From Sciscionella marina DSM 45152 (GTDB lineage Bacteria; Actinomycetota; Actinomycetes; Mycobacteriales; Pseudonocardiaceae), in NCBI RefSeq assembly GCF_000379465.1, contig NZ_KB905447.1, forward strand, positions 1 through 64,000: DNA of 64,000 nucleotides. The letters run 5' to 3'. Numbering within the stretch: the first letter of the stretch is position 1; each line of letters begins with the position of its first letter. The position numbers and the translations under genes were made by a program. Positions 56,352 to 64,000 of this stretch are shown here, piece by piece. Under the pieces are notes generated by a model. It saw nothing but the letters and a program-made list of their open reading frames with translations. It was not told where the DNA came from and ran no database searches.

Positions 56352-57845
56352 CTACAGTCGGCGTGGCGCGTAGCGGTCGAGTTCGAACAGTTCGAACAGC
56401 GAGCGCGCGGTCTCGTCCAGTTCGGTGAGCAGCCGCTCGGTGCGCGGACGGCCGCCCGTTGAGCGGTATTTCAGCACGGTTTCCCCGATCCCGCCCAGGG
56501 TCTCCAGCAGTTCGCGGGCGGAGAGGTCGATGCCGTTCTCGGCCGCCTCGTGCCGCATCAGGTGCACGACACCGGCGGCGAGCACCCCGATGAGCTCGTG
56601 CACGGCGCAACGATGCGGGGTCCAGCGCCAGGGCGGGTTCGCCGGGCCCTGGAGCATCCGGAAGGTGCCGTCCAGGTGGTAGCGCGCGCGGTAGGCGGTG
56701 ACCAGCTCGGCCACCGACCAGTCCTCGTGCGAGGTCACCAGCAGCTGTTTGCCGAAGTAGTCCTCGTCCACGCGAGCCCGGGTGAACTCGTCGATGCGCC
56801 ACTCGACGGAATCCCCGGAAACGGCCGTGCTGAGCACCCGGTCCACCCACCGGTCCCGGGTGATCCGGGCGAGCTCGGCGCGGATGTGCTCACGCGGGCG
56901 TCCGCGCAGACCGTCCAGCCTGCGGGTGGCGGCGCGCAGGGACTTCTCGAAGGCGCGGGACTGGGCAGCGTGCAGCCGTTCGGAATGGGTGAGCACGACG
57001 CGCCGGTTGCCATCGTCCACCAGTTCCCGGGTGTCCAGCGCGGTGAGACCGGCGAACCGAGTGGGATCCACCGGAGTCCGCGCCGAGGCAGGCCTGGTGC
57101 GCAGCCCGGCATACTCGCCGATCGGCAGCGCGCCGAGGAAACGTCCGTGCAGACCGGCTCGCTGTTCGGCGTCGAACACCACGGTCGGATGGTTGCGCAC
57201 CCCGAGCCGCCCGGCGAGCAGAGCCGCGGTCTGTTCGAACGGTTCGCCGTGCCGCGCCTGCGTTCCCTGGGTGTACGAGACGAGCGGGATCGCGCCGTCC
57301 CTGGTGACGAGCAGGGCGAGGTCGAAGTTCGGCACATCCACCGCGAGGGTCACCGGTTCGGCGGCGCCGAGGTGTTCCAGCAACCGGGCGGCGTGTGCCT
57401 GTTCGATGGTGGCCAGCCGATTCGCCGACAGCCGCCGCGCCAGCCGCCAGAATTCGGCGTCACTGACCAAGTCCGCCCGCACCCGGGGCCGGACGAACCG
57501 GGCGGCCGCCGAATCCCGCCACCACTGTTCCAAGGAGAGACCGGGGGCGGTCGCGCGGTGCAGTACCGCGAGCGCCAGCGCCATCCCGCGTCCGGGGGCC
57601 AGTTTTTCCACCGTGTCCACGAAACCCAGCCTGCGCAGGGTGGACCAGGTCGCGGCGACATCCCCGAACCGCAGATGCCGGGTGGAACGTGGAGAACCGG
57701 CGGACGCGGCCACCGCCTCCGAGATGTCCTCGCCCGTCCCGAGGTAGCGCTGCTCGGTGATCCGGGGTTTGCCGTCCACCCGTTCGGAGCGCACCAGATA
57801 GTAGTAGGTGCGCCCGCCGATATTTTTGCCGACGATCGAGGACAC
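56352..57845 (-). CDS. IS1634-like transposase homologue, possibly domesticated
   Basis: A 497-aa protein. The N-terminus GGRTYYYLVRSERVDGKPRI and TEQRYLGTGEDI is typical of IS1634/IS4-group transposases. Candidate catalytic positions are an Asp in TLAVDVPNFDL, an Asp in TVVFDAEQRAGL, and the region YRARYHLDGTFRML, where active transposases usually have IExxFR; here the Glu is replaced by Asp. Codon use matches the chromosome and I see no terminal inverted repeats near the gene. It may be an immobile descendant with a cellular role, or an old IS remnant with an intact frame. It is divergent from fbiC (118 bp). Confidence 0.65.
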   Translation of the reverse strand: MSSIVGKNIGGRTYYYLVRSERVDGKPRITEQRYLGTGEDISEAVAASAGSPRSTRHLRFGDVAATWSTLRRLGFVDTVEKLAPGRGMALALAVLHRATAPGLSLEQWWRDSAAARFVRPRVRADLVSDAEFWRLARRLSANRLATIEQAHAARLLEHLGAAEPVTLAVDVPNFDLALLVTRDGAIPLVSYTQGTQARHGEPFEQTAALLAGRLGVRNHPTVVFDAEQRAGLHGRFLGALPIGEYAGLRTRPASARTPVDPTRFAGLTALDTRELVDDGNRRVVLTHSERLHAAQSRAFEKSLRAATRRLDGLRGRPREHIRAELARITRDRWVDRVLSTAVSGDSVEWRIDEFTRARVDEDYFGKQLLVTSHEDWSVAELVTAYRARYHLDGTFRMLQGPANPPWRWTPHRCAVHELIGVLAAGVVHLMRHEAAENGIDLSARELLETLGGIGETVLKYRSTGGRPRTERLLTELDETARSLFELFELDRYAPRRL

Positions 57846-57963
57846 ACTTTAGGTAATACGCGCCGAACACCCGATTGGCAAGCCGCGAGCAGCGCAAACA
57901 CTCGCGCCGGGAAGGGTCTTCCGGCCGGGTGGTGGAAGCGGGCGGTCGCCGCGGCTTAGCGTC

Positions 57964-60549
57964 ATGGGCATGGTGGAACCGAACGCGTCCGCGGTGCGCA
58001 GGGCGCTGGCCAGGGCCAGGGACGGCAAGACGATCGATGTGGACGAGGCCGCGGTGCTGCTGCACGCGCGCGGGCCCGAACTCGAGACGCTCACCGAGCA
58101 CGCGAGCCGGGTGCGGGACGCGGGCCTGGCCGAGCTGGACCGCGCGAAGGTGATCACCTACAGCCGCTCGGTGTTCATCCCGCTGACCCGGTTGTGCCGG
58201 GACCGGTGCGGTTACTGCACGTTCGTCACCGTTCCGGGACGGCTGGAATCCCCATACCTCTCCCCGGACGAGGTGCTCGACATCGCCCGCAAGGGCGCGG
58301 CCACCGGGTGCACCGAAGCGCTGTTCACCCTCGGCGACCGTCCGGAGGACCGGTGGAGCGCGGCCCGGGACTGGCTGGACGCGCACGGGTACGACGACAC
58401 GCTCTCCTACGTGCGGGCCATGTCGATCCGGGTGCTCGAGGAGACCGGCCTGCTGCCGCACCTGAATCCGGGAGTGCTGGGCTGGCAGGACTTCCAGCGG
58501 CTCAAACCCGTCGCCGCCTCGATGGGGATGATGCTCGAGACCACCGCGCGCCGGCTGTTCACCGAGAAGGGCGGTCCGCATTTCGGTTCCCCGGACAAGG
58601 ATCCGGAGGTCCGGCTGCGTGTGCTCGAGGACGCGGGCCGCACCTCGGTCCCGTTCACCACCGGACTGCTCATCGGGATCGGTGAGACGCACACCGAGCG
58701 CGCCGAGTCGATCTTCGCGATCCGCCGGATATCCCGCGAATACGGCGGCATTCAGGAAGTCATCATGCAGAACTTCCGCGCGAAACCGGACACCAAGATG
58801 CGCGCGGTCCCGGATGCCGAACTCGAGGAACTGGCCGCGGCCATCGCGGTCGCCCGGCTGGTACTCGGCCCGAAGATGCGCATTCAGGCTCCGCCGAACC
58901 TGATCGGCAGGCAATACGAGCTGATGCTGCGCGCGGGAATCGACGACTGGGGCGGGGTCTCCCCGGTCACCCCGGACCACGTCAACCCGGAACTGGCCTG
59001 GCCGCAGATCGAGGAGTTGACCAAGCACACCGAGGCGGCCGGGTACACGATGAGCGAACGGCTGCCGATCTATCCGGAGTACGTGCGCCTCGGCGAGCCA
59101 TGGCTGGATCCCCGGCTGCGCGGGCATGTGGACGCCCTCGCCGATCCGGAAACCGGTCTGGTCAAGGAGAACGCCGCACCGGCCGGGATTCCGTGGCAGG
59201 AACCGGATGGCGGACTCGCCGAGTACGGGCGCACCGAACTGCACGTCGAGGTGGATTCGCAGGGCCGCAGCAGCGACCGGCGCAGTGACTTCGACTCGGT
59301 CTACGGCGACTGGGAACAGTTGCGCGGGAAGATCAAGGCGGCCAAGGCGCCGAGCCGGATGGACGCGGAGATCGCGGAAGCCCTGCGGCGCGCCGAGAAG
59401 GACCCGGCCGGGCTCTCCGATGCCGACGCGCTGGCCCTGTTGCACGCGGACGGGGACGAACTCGAGGCCCTTGCCGGGCTCGCGGACGGGCTGCGCGCGC
59501 AGACCTGCGGGGACGACGTCACCTTCGTGGTCACGCGCAACATCAACTTCACCAACGTCTGTTACACCGGCTGCCGGTTCTGCGCGTTCGCTCAGCGGCG
59601 CACCGATGCGGACGCCTTCACCCTTTCCCTTGGCCAGGTGGGGGACCGGGTGGACCAGGCCTGGGAAGCAGGCGCGACCGAGATCTGCATGCAGGGCGGT
59701 ATTCACCCGGACATGCCCGGGACCGCGTACTTCGACCTCGCGGAGGAGGTGAAGCGCCGCCGCCCGGACATCCACCTGCACGCCTACAGCCCGATGGAGG
59801 TGGTGAACGGCGCCTCGCGCACCAACCTGTCCGTCCGGGAATGGCTCGGCCGGGTCAAGGAGGCAGGTGTCGACTCGCTGCCCGGCACCGCCGCGGAGAT
59901 CCTGGACGACGACATCCGCTGGGTGCTCACCAAGGGCAAACTGCCCGCCTCGAGCTGGATCGAGGTCATCTCCACCGCGCACGAGCTCGGCATCCCGACG
60001 ACATCCACCATGATGTACGGGCACGTGGACACCCCCGAGCACTGGATCGGGCATATCAAACTGATCGCCGATCTGCAGCGCCGTGCCCTGGAGAAGACCG
60101 GAAAGCGCGGGTTCACCGAATTCGTGCTGCTCCCGTTCATCCACCAGAGCTCGCCCATCTACCTCGCCGGACTGGCCCGGCCGGGCCCGACCGCGCGGGA
60201 GAACCGGGCGGTGCACGCCCTGGCGCGACTGCTGCTGCACGGCCTGATCGACAACATCCAGTGCTCCTGGGTCAAGCTCGGCGAGCAGACCTGCCGCGCG
60301 GTGTTGCAGGGCGGGGTCAACGACATCGGCGGCACGCTGATGGAGGAGACGATCAGCCGGATGGCCGGCGCGGACAACGGTTCCTACAAGACGATCACCG
60401 ATCTAGAATCGATCGTGGAACCGATCGGGCGCCCGCTCGTGCAGCGCACCACCGGATACGGCCGCCCCTCGAGCGAGCGAATGACCGCCGCTCGCGCCAG
60501 TGACGGTGTCACCAGCGCGGTGCGCCGTCCGCTGCCGCTGCTGACCTGA
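57964..60549 (+). CDS. fbiC: FO synthase (fused CofG/CofH), FbiC
   Basis: An 861-aa bifunctional radical SAM enzyme. It joins 5-amino-6-ribitylamino-uracil and tyrosine to make 7,8-didemethyl-8-hydroxy-5-deazariboflavin (FO), the chromophore of F420. The CofG-like half has the cluster motif CRDRCGYC near residues 78-85; the CofH-like half has CYTGCRFC near 533-540. Other conserved blocks: [42 protein letters not shown] and [10 protein letters not shown]. Length is as in actinobacterial FbiC. The last ~30 residues are Arg/Ser-rich and lie over a sequence (near 60468) that resembles the junction repeats in the NRPS cluster. F420-using genes lie downstream. Confidence 0.96.
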   Translation: MGMVEPNASAVRRALARARDGKTIDVDEAAVLLHARGPELETLTEHASRVRDAGLAELDRAKVITYSRSVFIPLTRLCRDRCGYCTFVTVPGRLESPYLSPDEVLDIARKGAATGCTEALFTLGDRPEDRWSAARDWLDAHGYDDTLSYVRAMSIRVLEETGLLPHLNPGVLGWQDFQRLKPVAASMGMMLETTARRLFTEKGGPHFGSPDKDPEVRLRVLEDAGRTSVPFTTGLLIGIGETHTERAESIFAIRRISREYGGIQEVIMQNFRAKPDTKMRAVPDAELEELAAAIAVARLVLGPKMRIQAPPNLIGRQYELMLRAGIDDWGGVSPVTPDHVNPELAWPQIEELTKHTEAAGYTMSERLPIYPEYVRLGEPWLDPRLRGHVDALADPETGLVKENAAPAGIPWQEPDGGLAEYGRTELHVEVDSQGRSSDRRSDFDSVYGDWEQLRGKIKAAKAPSRMDAEIAEALRRAEKDPAGLSDADALALLHADGDELEALAGLADGLRAQTCGDDVTFVVTRNINFTNVCYTGCRFCAFAQRRTDADAFTLSLGQVGDRVDQAWEAGATEICMQGGIHPDMPGTAYFDLAEEVKRRRPDIHLHAYSPMEVVNGASRTNLSVREWLGRVKEAGVDSLPGTAAEILDDDIRWVLTKGKLPASSWIEVISTAHELGIPTTSTMMYGHVDTPEHWIGHIKLIADLQRRALEKTGKRGFTEFVLLPFIHQSSPIYLAGLARPGPTARENRAVHALARLLLHGLIDNIQCSWVKLGEQTCRAVLQGGVNDIGGTLMEETISRMAGADNGSYKTITDLESIVEPIGRPLVQRTTGYGRPSSERMTAARASDGVTSAVRRPLPLLT

Positions 60550-60573
60550 TCCCCGAGGGGCGATCCGCGCGGC

Positions 60574-61395
60574 TCAGCCGAAGAAGGCGCCGAGTCGCGC
60601 GGCGACCTCCCCGGGCTGATCCTCCTGCAGGAAATGCCCGGCGCCCGGCACGAGCTCCAGCCGCGCTCCCGGGATCGCCTCGGTGAGCCGCTTGCCCTGC
60701 TCGGCGGACAACCAGGCGTCCTGCTCGCCCCACAGCACGAGGGTCGGCGTGTCGAGTTCGCCGAAGCGCTGTTCGAGTTCGCTGGTGTGCGCGAAATCGA
60801 ACTGGCCGACCTGCCGGTAGTAGGCGGCCTGTCCCTCGGTGCCGAGCCAGGGCCGCAGATACGGGGCGAGCGCGGCCTCCTCGATCTCGGTGGCGAACGC
60901 GGTGCGCAGGTGCCCGGCGACCAGGTGGGCGTGGATGTGCTCGGGCACTCCGGCGAAGGCATCGAGGTGGCGCCCGACGTGGGCGGTGAACGGAGTGAGC
61001 CAGTCGATCAGCGCCGCGTCGCAGAGCGCGATGCGGGCGAAGCTCCGACCGTCGATCAGCGCGGCGCGCATGACCACGGCCGCGCCGATGTCGTGCCCGG
61101 CGACGTACGGCCGGGACAGTCCCCATTCGTCCAGCAGTTCACCGAATACTCGGGCCTGCGCCGGGTTCGAGACATCCTGGCCCGCGTACCGGTCGGAGTA
61201 GCCGTAGCCGGGCAGATCGTAGGTGTACACCCGGAACCGGCCGGCGAGCTGGTCCACGACCCCGCGCCACAGGTACGAGGAGGCGGGGGTGCCGTGGACG
61301 AGCACCAGCGGATCGCCGGTGCCGCGCACGTCGTAGGCCACGGTTCCCGCGGAGGACTCGAATCGGTGCTCTGGCTGCCATGCGTTGTTCGTCAT
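60574..61395 (-). CDS. Alpha/beta hydrolase, haloalkane dehalogenase/epoxide hydrolase type
   Basis: A 273-aa cytosolic hydrolase. The oxyanion motif is VLVHGTPASSYLWR (HGxP), then YDLPGYGYSD. The nucleophile position in VAGHDIGAAV is Asp, which points to the epoxide hydrolase/haloalkane dehalogenase branch rather than a serine esterase. The acid is probably in LVLWGEQDAWL and the histidine in VPGAGHFLQED. The natural substrate cannot be predicted. It is divergent from the LysR gene at 61478, which probably regulates it. Confidence 0.88.
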   Translation of the reverse strand: MTNNAWQPEHRFESSAGTVAYDVRGTGDPLVLVHGTPASSYLWRGVVDQLAGRFRVYTYDLPGYGYSDRYAGQDVSNPAQARVFGELLDEWGLSRPYVAGHDIGAAVVMRAALIDGRSFARIALCDAALIDWLTPFTAHVGRHLDAFAGVPEHIHAHLVAGHLRTAFATEIEEAALAPYLRPWLGTEGQAAYYRQVGQFDFAHTSELEQRFGELDTPTLVLWGEQDAWLSAEQGKRLTEAIPGARLELVPGAGHFLQEDQPGEVAARLGAFFG

Positions 61396-61477
61396 GCCAT
61401 GATCCTGCGTCCGTCAATCGTTCGCGTCCAACGATGGTTCACGATAGGATCGATCGCGTATCCAGATAGGAGTGCGG

Positions 61478-62374
61478 ATGGAACTGCGGCACCTGGTCAC
61501 CTTCCGCGCGGTCGCGCAGGGGCTGAGCTTCACCGGTGCGGCCAGCCGGCTCGGTTATGTGCAGTCGGCGGTCACCCAGCATGTGAAGGCCCTGGAGGAG
61601 GAGCTCGGGGTGCCGCTGTTCGACCGGCTCGGCAGGCGGATCGCGCTGACCGAGGCGGGCACCCGGCTGTTCGACTACGCCACCCGTATCGACCGGCTCG
61701 CCGAGGAGGCCGCGGATGTGGTGCGCGGGCCCGGCGAACCCGAGGGACCGGTCACCGTGATCGCGCCGGAAACCCTCTGCGCCTACCGGCTTCCGCCGCT
61801 GCTGCACCGGCTCTACCGGGAGCATCCGCGGGTCCGGCTCGCGTTCGAGTCGAGCCCGAGCGGGGCGCTCGACGCCGGGCTCGTGCGGCGGCTCGCGGGC
61901 GGTGAGCTCGATCTCGCCCTCGTGCTCGAGGAAACGCTCGAACCGGCCGCGCCATTGGCCGCCGAACTGTTCACCGAGGAACCGCTTTCCCTTGTCACCG
62001 CACCGGATCATCCGCTTGCGGACAACCCGCGGGTCACCGCACCGGATCTGGACGGGGCACCGATGTTGTTGACCGACAAAGGATGCCGGTTCCGGGGCGC
62101 GCTGGAGCGCGCACTGACCGGGCACCCCTGCCGCCCGGATGTGGTGGGCGAGTTCGCCAGCAACGAGACGATCAAGCGGGTGGCCGCGGCGGGCGGGACG
62201 ATCGGTGTGGTCGCCTCGGCCTCGGTCGAATCGGAACTCGCCTCCGGGACACTGCGGGAACTCGTCTGGGCGGGCAGTCCGCTCGCGGTGCGTTCCTACC
62301 TCGTCCGGAATTCCGCGCGCTGGCCGCGTCCCGCCGTCGAGGCGGTGCTCGGCACCTTCCGTTCGGTGCGCTGA
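61478..62374 (+). CDS. LysR-family transcriptional regulator
   Basis: A 298-aa regulator. The winged helix-turn-helix lies at residues 1-60 (LVTFRAVAQGLSFTGAASRL, YVQSAVTQHVKALEEELGVP, LFDRLGRRIALTEAG); an effector-binding periplasmic-type domain follows from about residue 90 to the end. ATG 61478 has AGGAG 5 bases upstream. The 82-bp gap to the divergent hydrolase gene holds the expected operator; by the family rule it controls that gene and itself. Confidence 0.93.
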   Translation: MELRHLVTFRAVAQGLSFTGAASRLGYVQSAVTQHVKALEEELGVPLFDRLGRRIALTEAGTRLFDYATRIDRLAEEAADVVRGPGEPEGPVTVIAPETLCAYRLPPLLHRLYREHPRVRLAFESSPSGALDAGLVRRLAGGELDLALVLEETLEPAAPLAAELFTEEPLSLVTAPDHPLADNPRVTAPDLDGAPMLLTDKGCRFRGALERALTGHPCRPDVVGEFASNETIKRVAAAGGTIGVVASASVESELASGTLRELVWAGSPLAVRSYLVRNSARWPRPAVEAVLGTFRSVR

Positions 62375-62383
62375 GCGCGGTGC

Positions 62384-63379
62384 TCAGCGCACGGCGGGGA
62401 TGATTTCGCTGCCGTACGCGGCGAGGGTGCGCTCCCGCTGATCGTGCATGAGGTAGAGGGCGAACTGGTCCACCCCGAGCTCGGCGAGTTCGGCAAGCCG
62501 ATCCCGGTGCGCGCTCGCCGGCCCGGTGAGGCAGAACCGGTCCACGATCTCATCGGGCACGAACTCGGTGTCCGGATTGCCCGCGCGACCGTGATGGGCG
62601 TAGTCGTAGCCCTGCCGCCCGGCGATGTAGTCGGTGAGCGCCTTGGGTACCGACCCCTCGTCGCCGTACCGTTCGACCAAATCGGCCACGTGATTGCCCA
62701 CCATGCCGCCGAACCAACGCAATTGTTCGCGCTGGTGCGCCAGATCGGTACCCACGTACGCGGGCGCGGCCACGCACATCCGCACCTCGGCGGGATCCCG
62801 CCCGGCCTGTTCGGCGGCCGCGCGCACCGAACCGATCGTCCAGCGCGCGATGTCCGGATCCGCGGTCTGCAGGATGAAACCGTCCGCGAGCTCACCGACC
62901 ATGCGCAGTGCCTTCGGTCCATAGGCGGCCATCCACACCGGCAACTGACCGTCCCGCACCCAGGGCAGCCGCACCTTGGTTCCCTCCCGCTCGATTTCCC
63001 TTCCCTCGGCCAGATCCCGGATCACACCGATCGATTCGCCGAGCATGGCCAGGGTCACCGGTTTGCGCCCGATCACCCGCTGCGCCGAATCACCACGCCC
63101 GATCCCGCACACGGTCCGGTTGCCGTACATATCGTTGAGCGTGGCGAACAGGCTCGCGGTGACCGACCAGTCCCGGGTGATCGGGTTGGTCACCATCGGG
63201 CCGACGATCAGTTCACTGGTCGCGGCCAGGATGCTCGAGTAGATGACGAACGGTTCCTGCCACAGCACGCAGGAATCGAAGGTCCAGCCGTAGCCGAAGC
63301 CGTTGTCCTCCCCGGCCCGCATCAGTTCGACGACGGTGCTTGCCGGTGGATCCGTTTGCAGCACCAATCCGAAATCCAT
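62384..63379 (-). CDS. LLM-class F420-dependent oxidoreductase
   Basis: A 331-aa luciferase-like (beta/alpha)8 enzyme predicted to use F420. Features: MDFGLVLQTDPP at the start, WTFDSCVLWQEPFVIYSS, LIVGPMVTNPITRDWSVTAS, FATLNDMYGNRTVCGIGRGD (the LLM cofactor-binding block) and VWMAAYGPKALRMVGELADG. It resembles the subgroup encoded next to hydantoinase/dihydropyrimidinase genes. It starts 2 bp after the stop of the hydantoinase gene, so the two form one operon. Nearby fbiC supplies the cofactor precursor. Substrate unknown, perhaps a cyclic ureide or pyrimidine. Confidence 0.9.
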   Translation of the reverse strand: MDFGLVLQTDPPASTVVELMRAGEDNGFGYGWTFDSCVLWQEPFVIYSSILAATSELIVGPMVTNPITRDWSVTASLFATLNDMYGNRTVCGIGRGDSAQRVIGRKPVTLAMLGESIGVIRDLAEGREIEREGTKVRLPWVRDGQLPVWMAAYGPKALRMVGELADGFILQTADPDIARWTIGSVRAAAEQAGRDPAEVRMCVAAPAYVGTDLAHQREQLRWFGGMVGNHVADLVERYGDEGSVPKALTDYIAGRQGYDYAHHGRAGNPDTEFVPDEIVDRFCLTGPASAHRDRLAELAELGVDQFALYLMHDQRERTLAAYGSEIIPAVR

Positions 63380-63381
63380 CG

Positions 63382-64000
63382 CTACCTCAACAATTGACAG
63401 GAATCGCGGGACAGGAACTTTCCGTGACCCTTGCGGCCGCGGAACTCGCCACCGGAGATCACCACCGATCCGCGGGACAGAACCGTGTCGACCCTTCCGG
63501 TCACCCGCATTCCCTCGTACGCGGAATAGTCCACGTTCATGTGGTGCGTGTTCACCGAGAGCACCTGTTCTGCCGCCGGGTCGTAGACCACGATGTCCGC
63601 GTCCGAACCGGGCGCCAGCACGCCCTTTTTCGGGTAGAGGCCGAACATTCGCGCCGGGGTGGTCGCGCAGGTGTCCACCCAGCGGGCCAGCGAGAGCTCA
63701 CCGGCGACCACACCCTGGTGCAGCAGGTCCATCCGGTGCTCCACGCCGGGAATTCCGTTGGGGATCTTGGTGAAATCCTCGCGGCCGAGTTGTTTCTCCT
63801 CGTTGAAACAGAACGGGCAGTGGTCGGTCGAGACCACCGAGAGATCATTCGTGCGCAGGCCTTTCCACAGGCTCGGCTGATGCGATTTCTCCCGCAGCGG
63901 GGGAGAAGCGACGTATTTCGCGCCCTCGAAATCCGGACGGGCCAGATCCTCGATGGAAAGGTACAGATACTGCGGGCAGGTCTCGGCGAACACATCGCGT
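63382..64000 (-). CDS. Dihydropyrimidinase/D-hydantoinase, C-terminal part
   Basis: The last ~205 residues of a cyclic amidohydrolase that opens hydantoin or dihydropyrimidine rings; the start lies beyond the window edge. Conserved blocks: VFAETCPQYL, EGAKYVASPPLR, VVSTDHCPFCF (metal-ligand Asp), KIPNGIPGVEHRMDLLHQGV, FGLYPKKGVLAPGSDADIVV and THHMNVDYSAYEG. The visible part is intact. It is followed after 2 bp by the F420-dependent oxidoreductase, suggesting a joint role in pyrimidine or hydantoin breakdown. Confidence 0.93.
   Translation of the reverse strand, partial: RDVFAETCPQYLYLSIEDLARPDFEGAKYVASPPLREKSHQPSLWKGLRTNDLSVVSTDHCPFCFNEEKQLGREDFTKIPNGIPGVEHRMDLLHQGVVAGELSLARWVDTCATTPARMFGLYPKKGVLAPGSDADIVVYDPAAEQVLSVNTHHMNVDYSAYEGMRVTGRVDTVLSRGSVVISGGEFRGRKGHGKFLSRDSCQLLR

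Noticed and set aside
1-64000. CRISPR arrays, rRNA genes, riboswitches
   Set aside because: No repeat-spacer pattern, rRNA sequence or recognisable riboswitch consensus was seen.

Overview
The window is high-GC actinomycete chromosome, most likely from the Pseudonocardiales (Amycolatopsis/Saccharopolyspora-like). The evidence is very high GC at third codon positions, many GTG starts and 4-bp ATGA/GTGA gene overlaps, a fused FO synthase for coenzyme F420, a DUF5703/MSMEG_4193-type gene neighbourhood, and an actinomycete-style FtsK-like conjugation gene. The genus is an inference.

Positions 1-12595 hold an integrated mobile island. At the left edge is a 3' fragment of a tRNA-Thr with its terminator, next to an ISL3-family insertion sequence. 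Then come an AT-richer orphan gene, two paralogous XRE/TPR regulators, small zinc-ribbon-like proteins, a NUDIX hydrolase, a GNAT acetyltransferase, an XRE repressor and an excisionase-like protein. A WhiB-like protein, a membrane protein, an FtsK/TraB-type DNA translocase and a large serine recombinase follow. The recombinase reading frame ends inside an intact tRNA-Leu(GAG), which marks the right junction. No replication initiator or relaxase is visible.

Positions 12696-25913 are ordinary chromosome: an M20 peptidase; an aldo/keto reductase-lipoprotein-DUF5703 operon; a histidine phosphatase; an HtrA-like protease; a decayed M4 metalloprotease; an SPFH/ribbon-helix-helix/D-aminopeptidase/M20 operon; a universal stress protein; and a DrrAB-type ABC exporter. 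The exporter is divergent from the biosynthetic genes and is probably part of that cluster.

Positions 26386-55620 hold a nonribosomal peptide synthetase cluster: three synthetases (4628, 3502 and 1248 aa), an MbtH protein and a type II thioesterase, all on the plus strand and closely spaced or overlapping. I read eight modules: C(EntF-like)-A-T / C-A-T / C-A-T / C-A-T-E // C-A-T / C-A-T / C-A-T-E // C-A-T-TE. Reading the A-domain pocket residues by eye gives X - Thr - Ser - D-Ser - X - Gly - D-aromatic - aliphatic. X is the same unassigned pocket (DVFCAAIVYK) in modules 1 and 5. The first C domain resembles that of EntF, so an acyl or aryl starter may be added, but no starter-loading enzyme lies in the window. 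Unusual DNA features include a perfect 235-bp repeat of foreign-looking codon usage, two copies of a short repeat that encodes coupled micro-ORFs at gene junctions, three copies of a 13-bp palindrome fixed by rare ACT codons, and a single TTA codon.

Positions 55621-64000 contain two decayed genes (a methyltransferase-like one and a Ddn-like F420-dependent nitroreductase), a probably domesticated IS1634-like transposase gene, fbiC (FO synthase), an alpha/beta hydrolase divergent from a LysR regulator, an F420-dependent LLM oxidoreductase, and the C-terminal part of a dihydropyrimidinase/hydantoinase that runs off the window.
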